This document shows, in pieces, positions 32,005 to 40,630 of a DNA stretch of 48,010 bases. This stretch comes from Candidatus Gastranaerophilales bacterium (GTDB taxonomy: Bacteria; Cyanobacteriota; Vampirovibrionia; Gastranaerophilales; Gastranaerophilaceae), in the NCBI GenBank assembly GCA_944325075.1, contig CALUYU010000010.1:1-48010 (forward strand). Reading direction: 5' to 3'. Position 1 is the stretch's first letter. Every line of letters starts with the position of its first letter. The position numbers and the translations under genes were made by a program. The notes under the pieces were generated by a model. The model was not told where the DNA came from. It saw nothing but the letters and a program-made list of their open reading frames with translations, and did not search any database.

Positions 32005-32445
32005 ATGGATATTGATGTTAAAACCGCAGATGAATATTTTAAGACAAGGTTGGGGGCAGACAGCTGGTTTGCCTTAGATGATGCCGCGAAGAATTCAGCA
32101 CTGGTTACGGCGCAAAATATTATTGGCAAGCTTCCTTTTATCGGGGTTAAGGCTGATCAGAATCAGGAAACTATTTTCCCAAGAATTTATCATGGGAAGA
32201 GGATTAGCATGCCGGTAGATGTTATGTATGGAATTTTCGAGGAGGCATATTCCCTGATTTTAAAAACAGATATAGATGTGGCGGATGTGCCGGATGGAGT
32301 TCAGTCTGTGTCGTTGGGTGCTGCTTCTGTTACGTTTAAGGATGTTGCGGGAATATCTGTTTCAAGAAACTCAATAAAATTTCTTACCGGATGGCTTAAG
32401 GTAGGGTTTGATATTGAAAATTGCCGCTATAGAGAGGTGTATTAA
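32005..32445 (+). CDS. Head-tail connector-like protein
   Basis: The 146-residue protein starts MDIDVKTADEYFKTRLGADS and has an all-helical profile with a central QETIFPRIYHGKRISMP segment. This is typical of phage connector (gp6/DnaT-like) proteins that join the portal to the tail. AAAGGAG lies before the start. It is followed two bases later by the closure-like gene. Assigned from motif and position rather than a diagnostic residue. Confidence 0.6.
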   Translation: MDIDVKTADEYFKTRLGADSWFALDDAAKNSALVTAQNIIGKLPFIGVKADQNQETIFPRIYHGKRISMPVDVMYGIFEEAYSLILKTDIDVADVPDGVQSVSLGAASVTFKDVAGISVSRNSIKFLTGWLKVGFDIENCRYREVY

Positions 32446-32447
32446 TT

Positions 32448-32807
32448 ATGATAGATTTTTTTATGACAAAAAATTATGGTGTATATATTCGGACTCAAAA
32501 AACTCAAGGGGCCGGAGAAACGGTTAGCTGGGAGAAAAGAACTACTGTAAAGGCATATATAGAGCCGTTCAGCGGTGAAACTCTTCAGGGAAGTCCGGAA
32601 GGAGATCATCCGGAAATTACTCTTACAATTTATTCCCGTCAGCAGATTTTCAGCGGGGAGAGAATATTTATACCGGATTCTCCATACAGGACGTCAATGG
32701 ACAATAACGGCTGGTTTGAAATTAGGCAGGTTGAATTTTATCATATGCCTTACTTATGTTACTACAAAGGATATTTGGTGAAAGCAGATGAAAACATACG
32801 AATTTAA
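32448..32807 (+). CDS. Head-closure-like (minor structural) phage protein
   Basis: The 119-residue protein is beta-rich, with SWEKRTTVKAYIEPFSGETL and GERIFIPDSPYRTS, the profile of phage head-closure or minor capsid proteins that seal the connector. It overlaps the next gene by 20 bases. Position between connector and tail terminator supports this. Moderate confidence. Confidence 0.5.
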   Translation: MIDFFMTKNYGVYIRTQKTQGAGETVSWEKRTTVKAYIEPFSGETLQGSPEGDHPEITLTIYSRQQIFSGERIFIPDSPYRTSMDNNGWFEIRQVEFYHMPYLCYYKGYLVKADENIRI

Positions 32808-33318
32808 GAATATATTATTTGAATATTTTTACGATGGAATTACTAAGGAATATCCGGAGCTTAAAGACAAAGTTTATAGAGAGCGGTTAAGATCTTCTAT
32901 TCCAGATTTTCCATATGTAGTTTTAAGATCGGGTGAGCGCGTTAGGATTAATAAGCGTTTTGAAATGTTTAATAAAGATGGTCAAAACTATATCAGAGCA
33001 CAATTTCGTCATCCGGTAACATTTTCAGTTTACGATTTAAACAGTGATGCTATGTCGGCGGAGAAGTTTACTGATAACGTTGTTGATAGCATTGAAACAT
33101 TTTTTACCGGAACAACTTCTACTCATTTTAAATTATTTGAAAAGGGGATAGTTATAAATGAACTTTTGTCATCCGGAGTGATTGACAAGAGTTCGTTTTG
33201 CAAGACCTCTCAGCAATTCTGTAAAGAGATTACAATAATATTTGAGTATGAAGATATCAGAACAATTACTTCAGAGGCTGGTCTAGAGCTTGATATTAAT
33301 ATAACTCATTCAGGCTGA
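32788..33318 (+). CDS. Tail/neck terminator-like protein
   Basis: The 176-residue protein contains SIPDFPYVVLRSGERVRINK and FRHPVTFSVYDLNSDAMS, followed by an amphipathic helix (VVDSIETFF). This is the pattern of phage neck or tail terminator proteins that cap the tail tube at the head end. It overlaps the preceding gene by 20 bases. The cap role is inferred from the fold pattern and from neighbours. Confidence 0.6.
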   Translation: MKTYEFKNILFEYFYDGITKEYPELKDKVYRERLRSSIPDFPYVVLRSGERVRINKRFEMFNKDGQNYIRAQFRHPVTFSVYDLNSDAMSAEKFTDNVVDSIETFFTGTTSTHFKLFEKGIVINELLSSGVIDKSSFCKTSQQFCKEITIIFEYEDIRTITSEAGLELDINITHSG

Positions 33319-33449
33319 TTTTGAGTTAGACCGGGTATTACAATTTTCGATTATTCAGTGAATATAATGCTGTTCTTATTTTTCTTTATGATTCTGGTCA
33401 TTGAAGAGAAATATAATTTTTTATAAAAACGATTAAAGGAGACTTAACT

Positions 33450-34676
33450 ATGTTAACAACATTTGATATTAATGACAATTTCAGAAGGCTTAAATGGGAT
33501 AGTGAAGACACAAAACGTCTTAGTTCTTATGCAAGATACCGTGAACTTTACAGAAGTGAATTTTCACGTCCGTTTAGGGGAGTTTTGAATAAGCTTTTAA
33601 AGCGATATCCTCTTCAGGACACCACAGCCCAGACATTGATAGAGATAAATCTTTTTAAAGCGTTAACTGATTTTTACAAATTTCTTATAACAAACGGTGA
33701 ATTTGAGATTAAAGCTGGTGGCGCAGGGGAGGCCGTTTGGGCAGAGATATCCAAAGAGAACAATTTTATATCTGTTCTAAAAGAGGTTTGTATTGATAAT
33801 TCGAGATTTGGGGATGCGTTGTTTAAAGTTGCGCTTGTTGATGAAAAGGTGAAGATTTTTTCAGTATGCCCGGATTGCTGGTTCCCGGTATTTGACAAGG
33901 GCAATTTAAATGAGCTTTTGGGGCATATATTAATATTTGATATAGTAAAAAATGGACGGAGATTTAAGCATATTGAAAAAATTCATAAAGGGTATATTGA
34001 AAATGAAGTTTGGGAAGTCGGTAATGAATGTCTGACCGCAAGGATTGAAAATATTGAACCATTTGGTCTTGTTCCTGTGGATGATTTTTCGGACAAGTGG
34101 AATGATTTTGTTCTGTTTCATGTTAAAAATACGACTGAAAGCGATACGTTTTATGGAGAAAGCGATTATAAGTCATGTGAAAGTATTGTAGAAGAAATAA
34201 TGCTGACAGTTTCGCAGAATTCCAAAATAATAAATCGGCATGCCAATCCGAAACTTGCGGGCAGCATTGAAAACACAGAACTTAACCCTATAACCGGTGA
34301 ACGTCATTTCCCTAATTCGGATTTTATTACTATGGGCAAGGACGGGCAGAAACCGGAATATATCACGGCAGATTTACAATCAGAAGCTATAAAAAGCCAT
34401 ATTGATACACTAATGAATTTCTTTTATATCTTGACAAAAACTCCGCCTCAGGCTTATGGTATAGATGTTTCAGGAAATCTTTCGGGGGAAAGTCTTAAAA
34501 CTATACTTGCTGCATCTATTGCAAAAGTAAAAGATATTCGTTCTGTCTCTCTTACAAATGCGATTATAAAAACCGTTGAATGTGCGCTTGCATTTGCTGG
34601 TGTAAAAGATGCAAATGTTGAGATTATGTGGGAAGGTTCAGAAAATAATCCGGACGCGAAGAAATCTGAAAATTAA
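33450..34676 (+). CDS. Phage portal protein
   Basis: The 408-residue protein has the SPP1 gp6-like portal pattern: an N-terminal RYRELYRSEFSRPFRGVLNK, a stem region with EIMLTVSQNSKIINRHANPK, and a C-terminal LSGESLKTILAASIAKVKD helix. It forms the dodecameric ring through which DNA enters the capsid. It is encoded after, not before, the connector and terminator genes. AAAGGAGAC lies before the start. A terminator follows at 34741. Confidence 0.85.
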   Translation: MLTTFDINDNFRRLKWDSEDTKRLSSYARYRELYRSEFSRPFRGVLNKLLKRYPLQDTTAQTLIEINLFKALTDFYKFLITNGEFEIKAGGAGEAVWAEISKENNFISVLKEVCIDNSRFGDALFKVALVDEKVKIFSVCPDCWFPVFDKGNLNELLGHILIFDIVKNGRRFKHIEKIHKGYIENEVWEVGNECLTARIENIEPFGLVPVDDFSDKWNDFVLFHVKNTTESDTFYGESDYKSCESIVEEIMLTVSQNSKIINRHANPKLAGSIENTELNPITGERHFPNSDFITMGKDGQKPEYITADLQSEAIKSHIDTLMNFFYILTKTPPQAYGIDVSGNLSGESLKTILAASIAKVKDIRSVSLTNAIIKTVECALAFAGVKDANVEIMWEGSENNPDAKKSEN

Positions 34677-34740
34677 AATTCTATTTGCCAAAACATATAA
34701 TTCTTATGCCTTCAGGGTAATTGGGACATTAATAAAAGAA

Positions 34741-34766
34741 AAAAATATCCAAACGGATATTTTTTT
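34741..34766 (+). terminator. Terminator after the portal gene
   Basis: AAAAATATCC pairs with GGATATTTTT across AAAC, leading directly into T. It separates the portal unit from accessory island 2. Confidence 0.85.
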
Positions 34767-34898
34767 CTTAAATGTTTATGCTACTCTAAAAAAGAAGTAT
34801 GATTGTATTATTTTATTTCATAAAAAGGTGTTCTTATGGTGTTTAACCTCGTTCAATATATATGTAAATTAGTTCACATTGGAACAGTAGGAGAACAA

Positions 34899-36068
34899 AT
34901 GGTAAAGAAACTAGGACTGGTGTTATTATGTGTGTCTCTGATGGCGGTAGTGAGTCCTTTGGCGTTGGGAATTAGTTTATGGGGTAACCGTGGTCCCGAA
35001 AGCTATGATGCCCCGGATAACCAATACCACAAGAATGGTGAGGGCTTTTATTATGTAGGTCGCATGCTTGAGGGTCGAGGCGGTCATACAGCGACCCTAT
35101 TGAAAGATGGTCGTGTATTCATGGCCGGAGGTGAGGGTAAAGCAAAGAGCCGGGATTTTTTCGATACAAATTATTTGAAGACGACAGAGATATTTGATCC
35201 CAAGACCGGGACATCGGTATCAGGTCCATCAATGAAAGCGCCTCGTCATCGGCATCGCGCGTATTTGTTGAAAGACGGTCGCGTTCTATTATATGGCTCA
35301 TCGTTTATAACAAATCTTTTAGTAGAAATTTATGATCCGGTTACGAATACAATCAAGGAGATAGGTGAACTCCCAGAAGACTACGCAATAAGTGATAGGG
35401 ATACATTTATAGACTATGTAAGTGACCATGAAGTAATGTTTGGGAAAAATGGATTATATAGACTAGTAACAATAGATACGCAGACAGATAGCCTAAGATA
35501 TGCATATAATAAAGATGGCTCAGGAGAAACTTACTATATCGGGAAAATAAATGGGTTATATTATTTTAGAATAGCACCTTCAATAGTAATATATAAGCGA
35601 AATCCGCAGAATAAATATTTGTTGACAAATGTGTCAGAAATAGACAGAGGCGATCACATATCCAGTAATTGGTCAGTCTTATTATCAGATGGGAAACGGA
35701 TATTATTTGTTGCGCCTGATAAACTGGGTTACTATGATATCTCGACCGAACAATTTATGTATACTCCAGAAGGCACAGGAATCCCCGATACAAATACAAT
35801 TCCATATTATCCTAAAACAGTATTTGCACTCAATTCTAATAGTGCGTTGGTTTTTGTTCCAATAATATCCATGATCGAAGTAGTATTAAGTGGTAATAAT
35901 ATACAACGTATACGAAAACCCTATATTCAGCCAAACAGATTTGGCACAAAAACTGAGCTAGGCAATGGTGAAATACTGTATTCCGGAGGAAAGAATGCCA
36001 GTATATTTAACCCATATGTGATATCCGATAAAGTATATATATGGAAACGTCAGAAAGGAGAATTATGA
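34899..36068 (+). CDS. Exported Kelch-type beta-propeller protein 5 (near-identical to copy 2)
   Basis: I use ATG 34899 with AGGAGAACAA upstream; the frame is open for 21 more codons but without a ribosome site. The 389-residue protein differs from copy 2 at only a few residues near the ends (second residue V for E, YIWKRQ for YVWKRQ). It has the same signal peptide and blades. It overlaps a truncated lipase gene by four bases. The near-identity implies a recent duplication or gene conversion across 7.2 kb of phage genes. Confidence 0.8.
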   Translation: MVKKLGLVLLCVSLMAVVSPLALGISLWGNRGPESYDAPDNQYHKNGEGFYYVGRMLEGRGGHTATLLKDGRVFMAGGEGKAKSRDFFDTNYLKTTEIFDPKTGTSVSGPSMKAPRHRHRAYLLKDGRVLLYGSSFITNLLVEIYDPVTNTIKEIGELPEDYAISDRDTFIDYVSDHEVMFGKNGLYRLVTIDTQTDSLRYAYNKDGSGETYYIGKINGLYYFRIAPSIVIYKRNPQNKYLLTNVSEIDRGDHISSNWSVLLSDGKRILFVAPDKLGYYDISTEQFMYTPEGTGIPDTNTIPYYPKTVFALNSNSALVFVPIISMIEVVLSGNNIQRIRKPYIQPNRFGTKTELGNGEILYSGGKNASIFNPYVISDKVYIWKRQKGEL

Positions 36069-36166
36069 CAGACAAAAAACAACAGAACAAAGAAACAGAA
36101 AGTAATGAAAAAAATCCATTAGACCAGCAAGTAGATCCAGAAGTTAAACTTGCTGTGTGTATGTAG
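36065..36166 (+). pseudogene. Truncated lipase gene, N-terminal 30 codons only (second copy)
   Basis: Same structure as 28862-28963: MTDKKQQNKETESNEKNPLD, homology to KLA, then VCM and a stop, with the identical junction. It differs from the first relic at about seven bases. Confidence 0.85.
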
Positions 36167-36194
36167 ATAAAAGTAAAAGATTAGGAGAAAACAA

Positions 36195-37367
36195 ATGGTA
36201 AAAAAATTAGGACTGGTGTTATTTTGTGTGTCTCTGATGACGGTAGTGAGTCCTTTGGCGTTGGGAATTAGTTTATGGGGTAACCGTGGTCCTGAAAGCT
36301 ATGATGCCCCGGATAATCAATACCACAAGAATGGCGAGGGCTTTTATTATGTAGGTCGCATGCTTGAGGGTCGAGGCGGTCATACAGCTACCCTATTGAA
36401 AGATGGCCGTGTATTTATGGCCGGAGGCGAGGGTAAAGCAAAGAGCCGGGATTTTTTTGATACAAATTATTTGAAAACGACAGAGATATTTGATCCCAAG
36501 ACCGGGACATCGGTACCAGGTCCATCAATGAAAGCTCCTCGTCATAGGCATCGTGCATATTTGTTAAAAGATGGTCGAGTCCTTCTCTATGGAGACGCAA
36601 GCAACGAGTCAAACTTATTGGTAGAGATCTATGACCCTTCAAGCAATACAATCAAGGAGATCGGGGAACTACCAGAAGAATACGCAATAAGTGATAGGGA
36701 TACATTTATAGACTATGTAAGTGATCATGAAGTAATGTTTGGAGAAAATGGATTATATAGACTAGTAACATTAGATACGGAGACAGATAGCATAAGATAT
36801 GCATATAATAAAGATGGCTCAGGAAAAACTTATTATATCGGGAAAATAAATGGATTGTATTATTTTGTTGGCGGTTCTATAATATATAAATATACGAGGA
36901 ATTCCAAGAACAAATACATGTTGACTAAAGTATCAAAAATATCCGGAGACAATCCCATAGGCAGTAATTGGTCAGTATTATTATCTGATGGGAAACGGAT
37001 ATTATTTGTAGCGCCGGATAAACTGGGCTATTATGATATCTCAACCGAACAATTTATGTATACTCCAGAGGGCACCGGAATTCCCGATACAAATACAATT
37101 CCATATTTCCCTAAAGCAGTATTTGCACTCAATTCTAATAGTGCATTGGTTTTTGTCCCTGGCATATCCGTAACCGAAGTATTATTAAGCGGCAATATGA
37201 TACAACGTATCAGAAAGCCATATATTCAGCCAAACATTTTTGGTACAAAAACAGAGTTAGGCAATGGCGAAATACTGTATTCCGGAGGAAAGAATGAGGG
37301 TATATTTAACCCATGTGTGATATCCGACAAAGTATATGTATGGAAACGCCAGAAAGGAGAATTATGA
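36195..37367 (+). CDS. Exported Kelch-type beta-propeller protein 6, coupled to the intact lipase
   Basis: The 390-residue protein has the signal peptide LVLFCVSLMTVVSPLALG and type B blades like copies 2 and 5, but differs clearly in the middle (for example LYGDASNESN and the GGSIIYKYTRNSK stretch). Good ribosome site (AGGAGAAAACA). Its stop codon overlaps the lipase start by four bases (ATGA), so the two are made together. If Kelch proteins protect against the lipase, this is the cognate copy; that role is inferred from gene order and predicted location only. Confidence 0.8.
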   Translation: MVKKLGLVLFCVSLMTVVSPLALGISLWGNRGPESYDAPDNQYHKNGEGFYYVGRMLEGRGGHTATLLKDGRVFMAGGEGKAKSRDFFDTNYLKTTEIFDPKTGTSVPGPSMKAPRHRHRAYLLKDGRVLLYGDASNESNLLVEIYDPSSNTIKEIGELPEEYAISDRDTFIDYVSDHEVMFGENGLYRLVTLDTETDSIRYAYNKDGSGKTYYIGKINGLYYFVGGSIIYKYTRNSKNKYMLTKVSKISGDNPIGSNWSVLLSDGKRILFVAPDKLGYYDISTEQFMYTPEGTGIPDTNTIPYFPKAVFALNSNSALVFVPGISVTEVLLSGNMIQRIRKPYIQPNIFGTKTELGNGEILYSGGKNEGIFNPCVISDKVYVWKRQKGEL

Positions 37368-39184
37368 CAGATAGAAAACAACAGAACAAAGAAGCAGAAA
37401 GTAATGAAAAAAATTCATTAGACCAGCAAGTAGATCCAGAAGTTAAACTTGCTGGTTTTTTAGCGGATCAGGCCGGCAACAATTTTGTAGAGGGAGACTC
37501 CGTCAATTACATGGGTGAAGAATGGATTGTTGTGGCACAGTCTCATGATCCATACTCTGGTTTTGACGGCTATCTATTTTATAACGAAAGAACTAAAAAA
37601 TTCGTCGTATCATTTCGCGGAACAGAATTTAAGTTAAATGACCGCGGTTATAAAGATTTCTCACAAACAGATATTCATGACTATGGCAGGTCAAACCTAA
37701 AGATGGCACAACTTGAATCAGCAAAAACATTTATGTCAGATGTTACCAAGATAGTTAATGGGGATAAGACTGCTGTTGAAAAAGTGCAAAATAAAATTGA
37801 AGAGAACCAGAAAAAGCCTGTAGATCTTCCTATAACTCCTGGCGCCGCATCAGAGAAAACGTCAGCAAAGAAAGCAGCGGAACGAGATGACCGCCTTATA
37901 ATAGTGGGACATTCTCTTGGCGGCGGTCTGGCGCAGCTAATAGGAGCAATGAGTGACTATGCGAAATACCAAACGCATACATTTAATGCAATAGGTGGGA
38001 AAGAGCTATATAACAAGTGGCGACGTAAGGCCATAAAGCTAATAGCAGAATCAGAAGGCCGCCGACGCACATTTAAAGAGATCTTCATGCCTGGAACAAT
38101 AAATATAAGCTTTAATGATGAAAGACTAGCGCCCTTATGGAAAGATATAAAATTTTCAGGAGATTTCAGCAATATAACAAATCATAAAATCAGTAATGAT
38201 GGAGTCTCCAATATATATGACCAACTGGGCAGCGAAATAGTGTATAAGCCAGCACAGCGGAATCGTTTAAAACCTAAAGACATACTACCATTATACTATA
38301 CTCGAGATGAGAATGGTAAAAAAGAATGGCATGTATTTCCGGGTCTAGTGAAGATCTTTAAAAGCGGTCATGATAGCAAAAATTTTTTATATAACGAGGC
38401 CGGATCATTTGAACTAGAAACAAGCCGTTATACATTCAGTAACCTAATGAAAATCTATCGAGCTCTTCAGGGCGATGAAGTATTAGAAAATTTAGTAGCG
38501 CCCTGGGCATACTATATAATAGCAGGCGGCCACAAAAGCCTGATATATTTGAAAAAACTAATCCGTGGCGAGGACGAGTCAGAAACTGCGCCGAAAACAA
38601 CAACCCAAACAGTATATGGAGGAACATCCCCAATTATAGGCGCGTTGACAACCCCTTCAAATCATTTAGCGACAATAAGTTCTCAAATAATAAAAGAAAC
38701 ATCGGTAGACGAATTAATAGCTGAGGAATCAAAAAGCGATGCATTGTTTAACTCTTTTATCCGTTCACTTGCTCCGCCTAAAGAGAAAACACCATCTTTG
38801 TTCCAAGATCTGGACTGGAATCTAATAAAAGAAGCAGCCAATTATTTTTCAATCCCCGGTAGCTTTAGCGGCCATCTTCAGGTACCAAGTGCAGAAAATA
38901 TATATAGTGCAGTACCAGCGCGCGAGGTATCGGCTCCCGTGAATGATTTTTCCTCTCCATCCAGCGGCGTAGCAACGGGTTATGCGGCACCGCTAGCAGA
39001 AGAAGTTCCATCAACCGGAGAAACAGGAGCTGCGGTAAGCGGCGGAACGTCGGGACGTTCGGGATATAATCTCTTAACCGATTGGGAACTAGACGATCAC
39101 ATCCGTTATATAATGACCAGTGAGCTGGATAACTTTTTACTGCTTGCAGGGTATGAAATAAGCAATAACTCCGGTAAATCATAG
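37364..39184 (+). CDS. Class-3-type lipase family protein, putative effector
   Basis: The start is ATG 37364 with AAAGGAGAATT upstream; the relics begin at the same codon. The 606-residue protein has an oxyanion-hole type VVSFRGTE (81-88) and the nucleophile elbow RLIIVGHSLGGGLAQ with S184. An Asp and a His in the FNDERLAP and ITNHKISND segments could complete the triad. An insertion of about 50 Lys/Pro-rich residues precedes the elbow. The C-terminal part has a Ser/Gly/Pro-rich linker and a short conserved end (YNLLTDWELDDHIRY). There is no signal peptide, in contrast to the Kelch partners. It probably hydrolyses lipids; target and delivery are unknown. Confidence 0.82.
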   Translation: MTDRKQQNKEAESNEKNSLDQQVDPEVKLAGFLADQAGNNFVEGDSVNYMGEEWIVVAQSHDPYSGFDGYLFYNERTKKFVVSFRGTEFKLNDRGYKDFSQTDIHDYGRSNLKMAQLESAKTFMSDVTKIVNGDKTAVEKVQNKIEENQKKPVDLPITPGAASEKTSAKKAAERDDRLIIVGHSLGGGLAQLIGAMSDYAKYQTHTFNAIGGKELYNKWRRKAIKLIAESEGRRRTFKEIFMPGTINISFNDERLAPLWKDIKFSGDFSNITNHKISNDGVSNIYDQLGSEIVYKPAQRNRLKPKDILPLYYTRDENGKKEWHVFPGLVKIFKSGHDSKNFLYNEAGSFELETSRYTFSNLMKIYRALQGDEVLENLVAPWAYYIIAGGHKSLIYLKKLIRGEDESETAPKTTTQTVYGGTSPIIGALTTPSNHLATISSQIIKETSVDELIAEESKSDALFNSFIRSLAPPKEKTPSLFQDLDWNLIKEAANYFSIPGSFSGHLQVPSAENIYSAVPAREVSAPVNDFSSPSSGVATGYAAPLAEEVPSTGETGAAVSGGTSGRSGYNLLTDWELDDHIRYIMTSELDNFLLLAGYEISNNSGKS

Positions 39185-39452
39185 CTGCTTAATAAACCTT
39201 AATTATACTTATGGAAAAATAAAAACGCTAAGTGTTCTGTTTAAAGACACTTTTTTAGTATTTCGTTAAATTTTTTCTCTATATTAAAATTGCAATTTAA
39301 ATAATATATTCGGCTGTGAATTCCGATTTATCAGTCATATTTGAATTTGCTCTGTTTGTTATAAGTTTTGAGGCGCTTTTGAATTATCTTATTCCGGGGC
39401 GCTTTCATGAGGACTGGTATTTGTAAATAAAAATTATAAAAAGGAGACAAAA
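39185..39452. other. Intergenic region between island 2 and tail chaperone gene
   Basis: About 270 AT-rich bases containing the terminator at 39230. No gene is seen; a promoter for the capsid-sheath operon is expected here but not identifiable. Confidence 0.4.
39230..39256 (+). terminator. Terminator after the lipase gene
   Basis: AAGTGT (39230-39235) and ACACTT (39247-39252) pair, followed by a T-run. It ends island 2. Confidence 0.65.
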
Positions 39453-39929
39453 ATGAAGATTTCATGTGATGTTAACGGGCATAAATACGTTACGGAAAAA
39501 TTGTATTTTAAAGATTTTTTAACAATGGGCTTTCTGATTGAAGAAAAAATAGCTCCCTTTATGACTTGTTTTGTGGTTTGCCTTGGCAATAATCTGAGTG
39601 ACGGCGAGCTGCTTAAGGCACTTTATTCATCTTGCAGGGAGCTTTTTAGCAGAGAAGATTTGCTATTTATTTCAGAACTTGTTATGAACCGTGAACATTT
39701 AACTATTGACGGGAAAAAATTAGATAATGCTGAGTGGGAACAGCATTGGCAAAATGTAGGATTTTTTGATTTTCAGGCTGTAACTCTTTCATTTGTAGGA
39801 GCTAACCTCGGAAATTTTACTCAATTGTCTGCCCTGATTCCTACCAGGCTGGCAGACTTGTTGGCGGACCGACTAGAAGACAAATTCTCAATTCTGTATT
39901 CTGTTCTAAAAGATCTGTTGAACAAATAA
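39453..39929 (+). CDS. Tail assembly chaperone-like protein (short form)
   Basis: The 158-residue protein opens with MKISCDVNGHKYVTEKLYFK then DFLTMGFL, a pattern like phage tail assembly chaperones (gpG type). It has a ribosome site (AAGGAGAC). A second open frame shifted by -1 overlaps its end and runs to 40099, as expected for a gpG/gpGT pair. Chaperones of this kind coat the tape measure during tail building, yet the gene lies before the capsid gene. Family assignment is moderate. Confidence 0.55.
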   Translation: MKISCDVNGHKYVTEKLYFKDFLTMGFLIEEKIAPFMTCFVVCLGNNLSDGELLKALYSSCRELFSREDLLFISELVMNREHLTIDGKKLDNAEWEQHWQNVGFFDFQAVTLSFVGANLGNFTQLSALIPTRLADLLADRLEDKFSILYSVLKDLLNK

Positions 39930-40099
39930 AACGTGATTCTGAAAAAAGAATTATGGATATTTTCCTATTAGGCCGTGCGGCCGGATTTAATTTATCGGTT
40001 GATGAGTTGAAAAATCTCTCCTGGAATGAAGGCTGGCATTATTATAAAATGACATCCAAAATTTTGGAAGAGATAAGACTTTCTTCTCTGCAGCGTTAA
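39806..40099 (+). other. -1 frame extension, candidate frameshift product of the tail chaperone
   Basis: The -1 frame is open from just after a stop at 39803 to TAA 40097. A slippery heptamer A-AAT-TTT lies at 39812-39818 in the correct phase. The tail of the frame (DIFLLGRAAGFNLSVDELKN then LSWNEGW) looks like the T part of gpGT proteins. An internal ATG at 39952 could instead start a separate small gene. Confidence 0.45.
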
Positions 40100-40137
40100 T
40101 TTTTATAGATAAATATTTATTAGAAATGGAGATTATT

Positions 40138-40539
40138 ATGGACAACAATACTAATAACGTATCTAAATCAGAGATAGTTCAAAAATTTAACGAAAAACTT
40201 GCTGCCGCATCCGGCAGTTCCAAGGAAAAAACAAAAACGGAACCCGTAAATGAGGATATTCTTTCACTCAAAAAGCAAATTGAAAACCTTAAAGCGGAAA
40301 ATTTAAGTATTAAAACAATTCGCGCACTTGAAAAATCAGGCTGTATAATGCCGGAACTCGCAGCAAAAGCTGTTCCGGCAGATTGCGAAAATCTTCAGCA
40401 GTGGATTGATACTTTTAAGTCCGAAAATGAGGTTCTGTTTCAACCTCCCGCACAAAATCACGGCGGGAATTTTAAACCTACAAAATGCAATAACCTTAGT
40501 CCTACTGAGTTAATGAATAACTATATCAGGGGGATTTAA
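40138..40539 (+). CDS. Scaffold-like phage protein
   Basis: I place the start at 40138 after GGAGATTATT. The 133-residue protein is helical and charged, with a coiled coil at about 45-70 (ILSLKKQIENLKAENLSIKT) and a C-terminal LSPTELMNNYIRGI. Size, coiled coil and position directly before the major capsid gene suit a scaffolding protein that guides capsid assembly. No protease domain is present. Confidence 0.55.
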   Translation: MDNNTNNVSKSEIVQKFNEKLAAASGSSKEKTKTEPVNEDILSLKKQIENLKAENLSIKTIRALEKSGCIMPELAAKAVPADCENLQQWIDTFKSENEVLFQPPAQNHGGNFKPTKCNNLSPTELMNNYIRGI

Positions 40540-40573
40540 GCATTTAATTTAAGTTTTAAAAATTGAAATTTAT

Positions 40574-40599
40574 TTCCCTCCAAAATTTTTTAGAGGGAA
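40574..40599 (+). terminator. Hairpin before the capsid gene, possible attenuator
   Basis: TTCCCTC pairs with GAGGGAA, followed by TTTT. Partial termination here could set scaffold/capsid ratios. Confidence 0.4.
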
Positions 40600-40630
40600 T
40601 TTTGTGTAGTAATAAAAAAAGGAGAACAAA

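Larger units (their letters stand above)
34899..36194 (+). repeat. Long direct repeat, copy 2
   Basis: Partner of 27696-28991 at a constant offset of 7,203 bases, including the truncated lipase and the spacer up to the next Kelch start codon. Recombination between copies would remove the connector, closure, terminator and portal genes. Confidence 0.9.
34899..39184 (+). mobile_element. Accessory island 2: two Kelch-type genes, lipase relic and intact lipase
   Basis: It lies between the portal gene and the tail-chaperone/scaffold/capsid genes, with terminators on both sides (34741 and 39230). That is the usual signature of an inserted moron unit. Confidence 0.7.

Noticed and set aside
26439-37367. 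Kelch proteins considered as galactose-oxidase-like enzymes
   Set aside because: Only Kelch-type blade motifs are visible; I see no Cys-Tyr cofactor pair or other catalytic signature.
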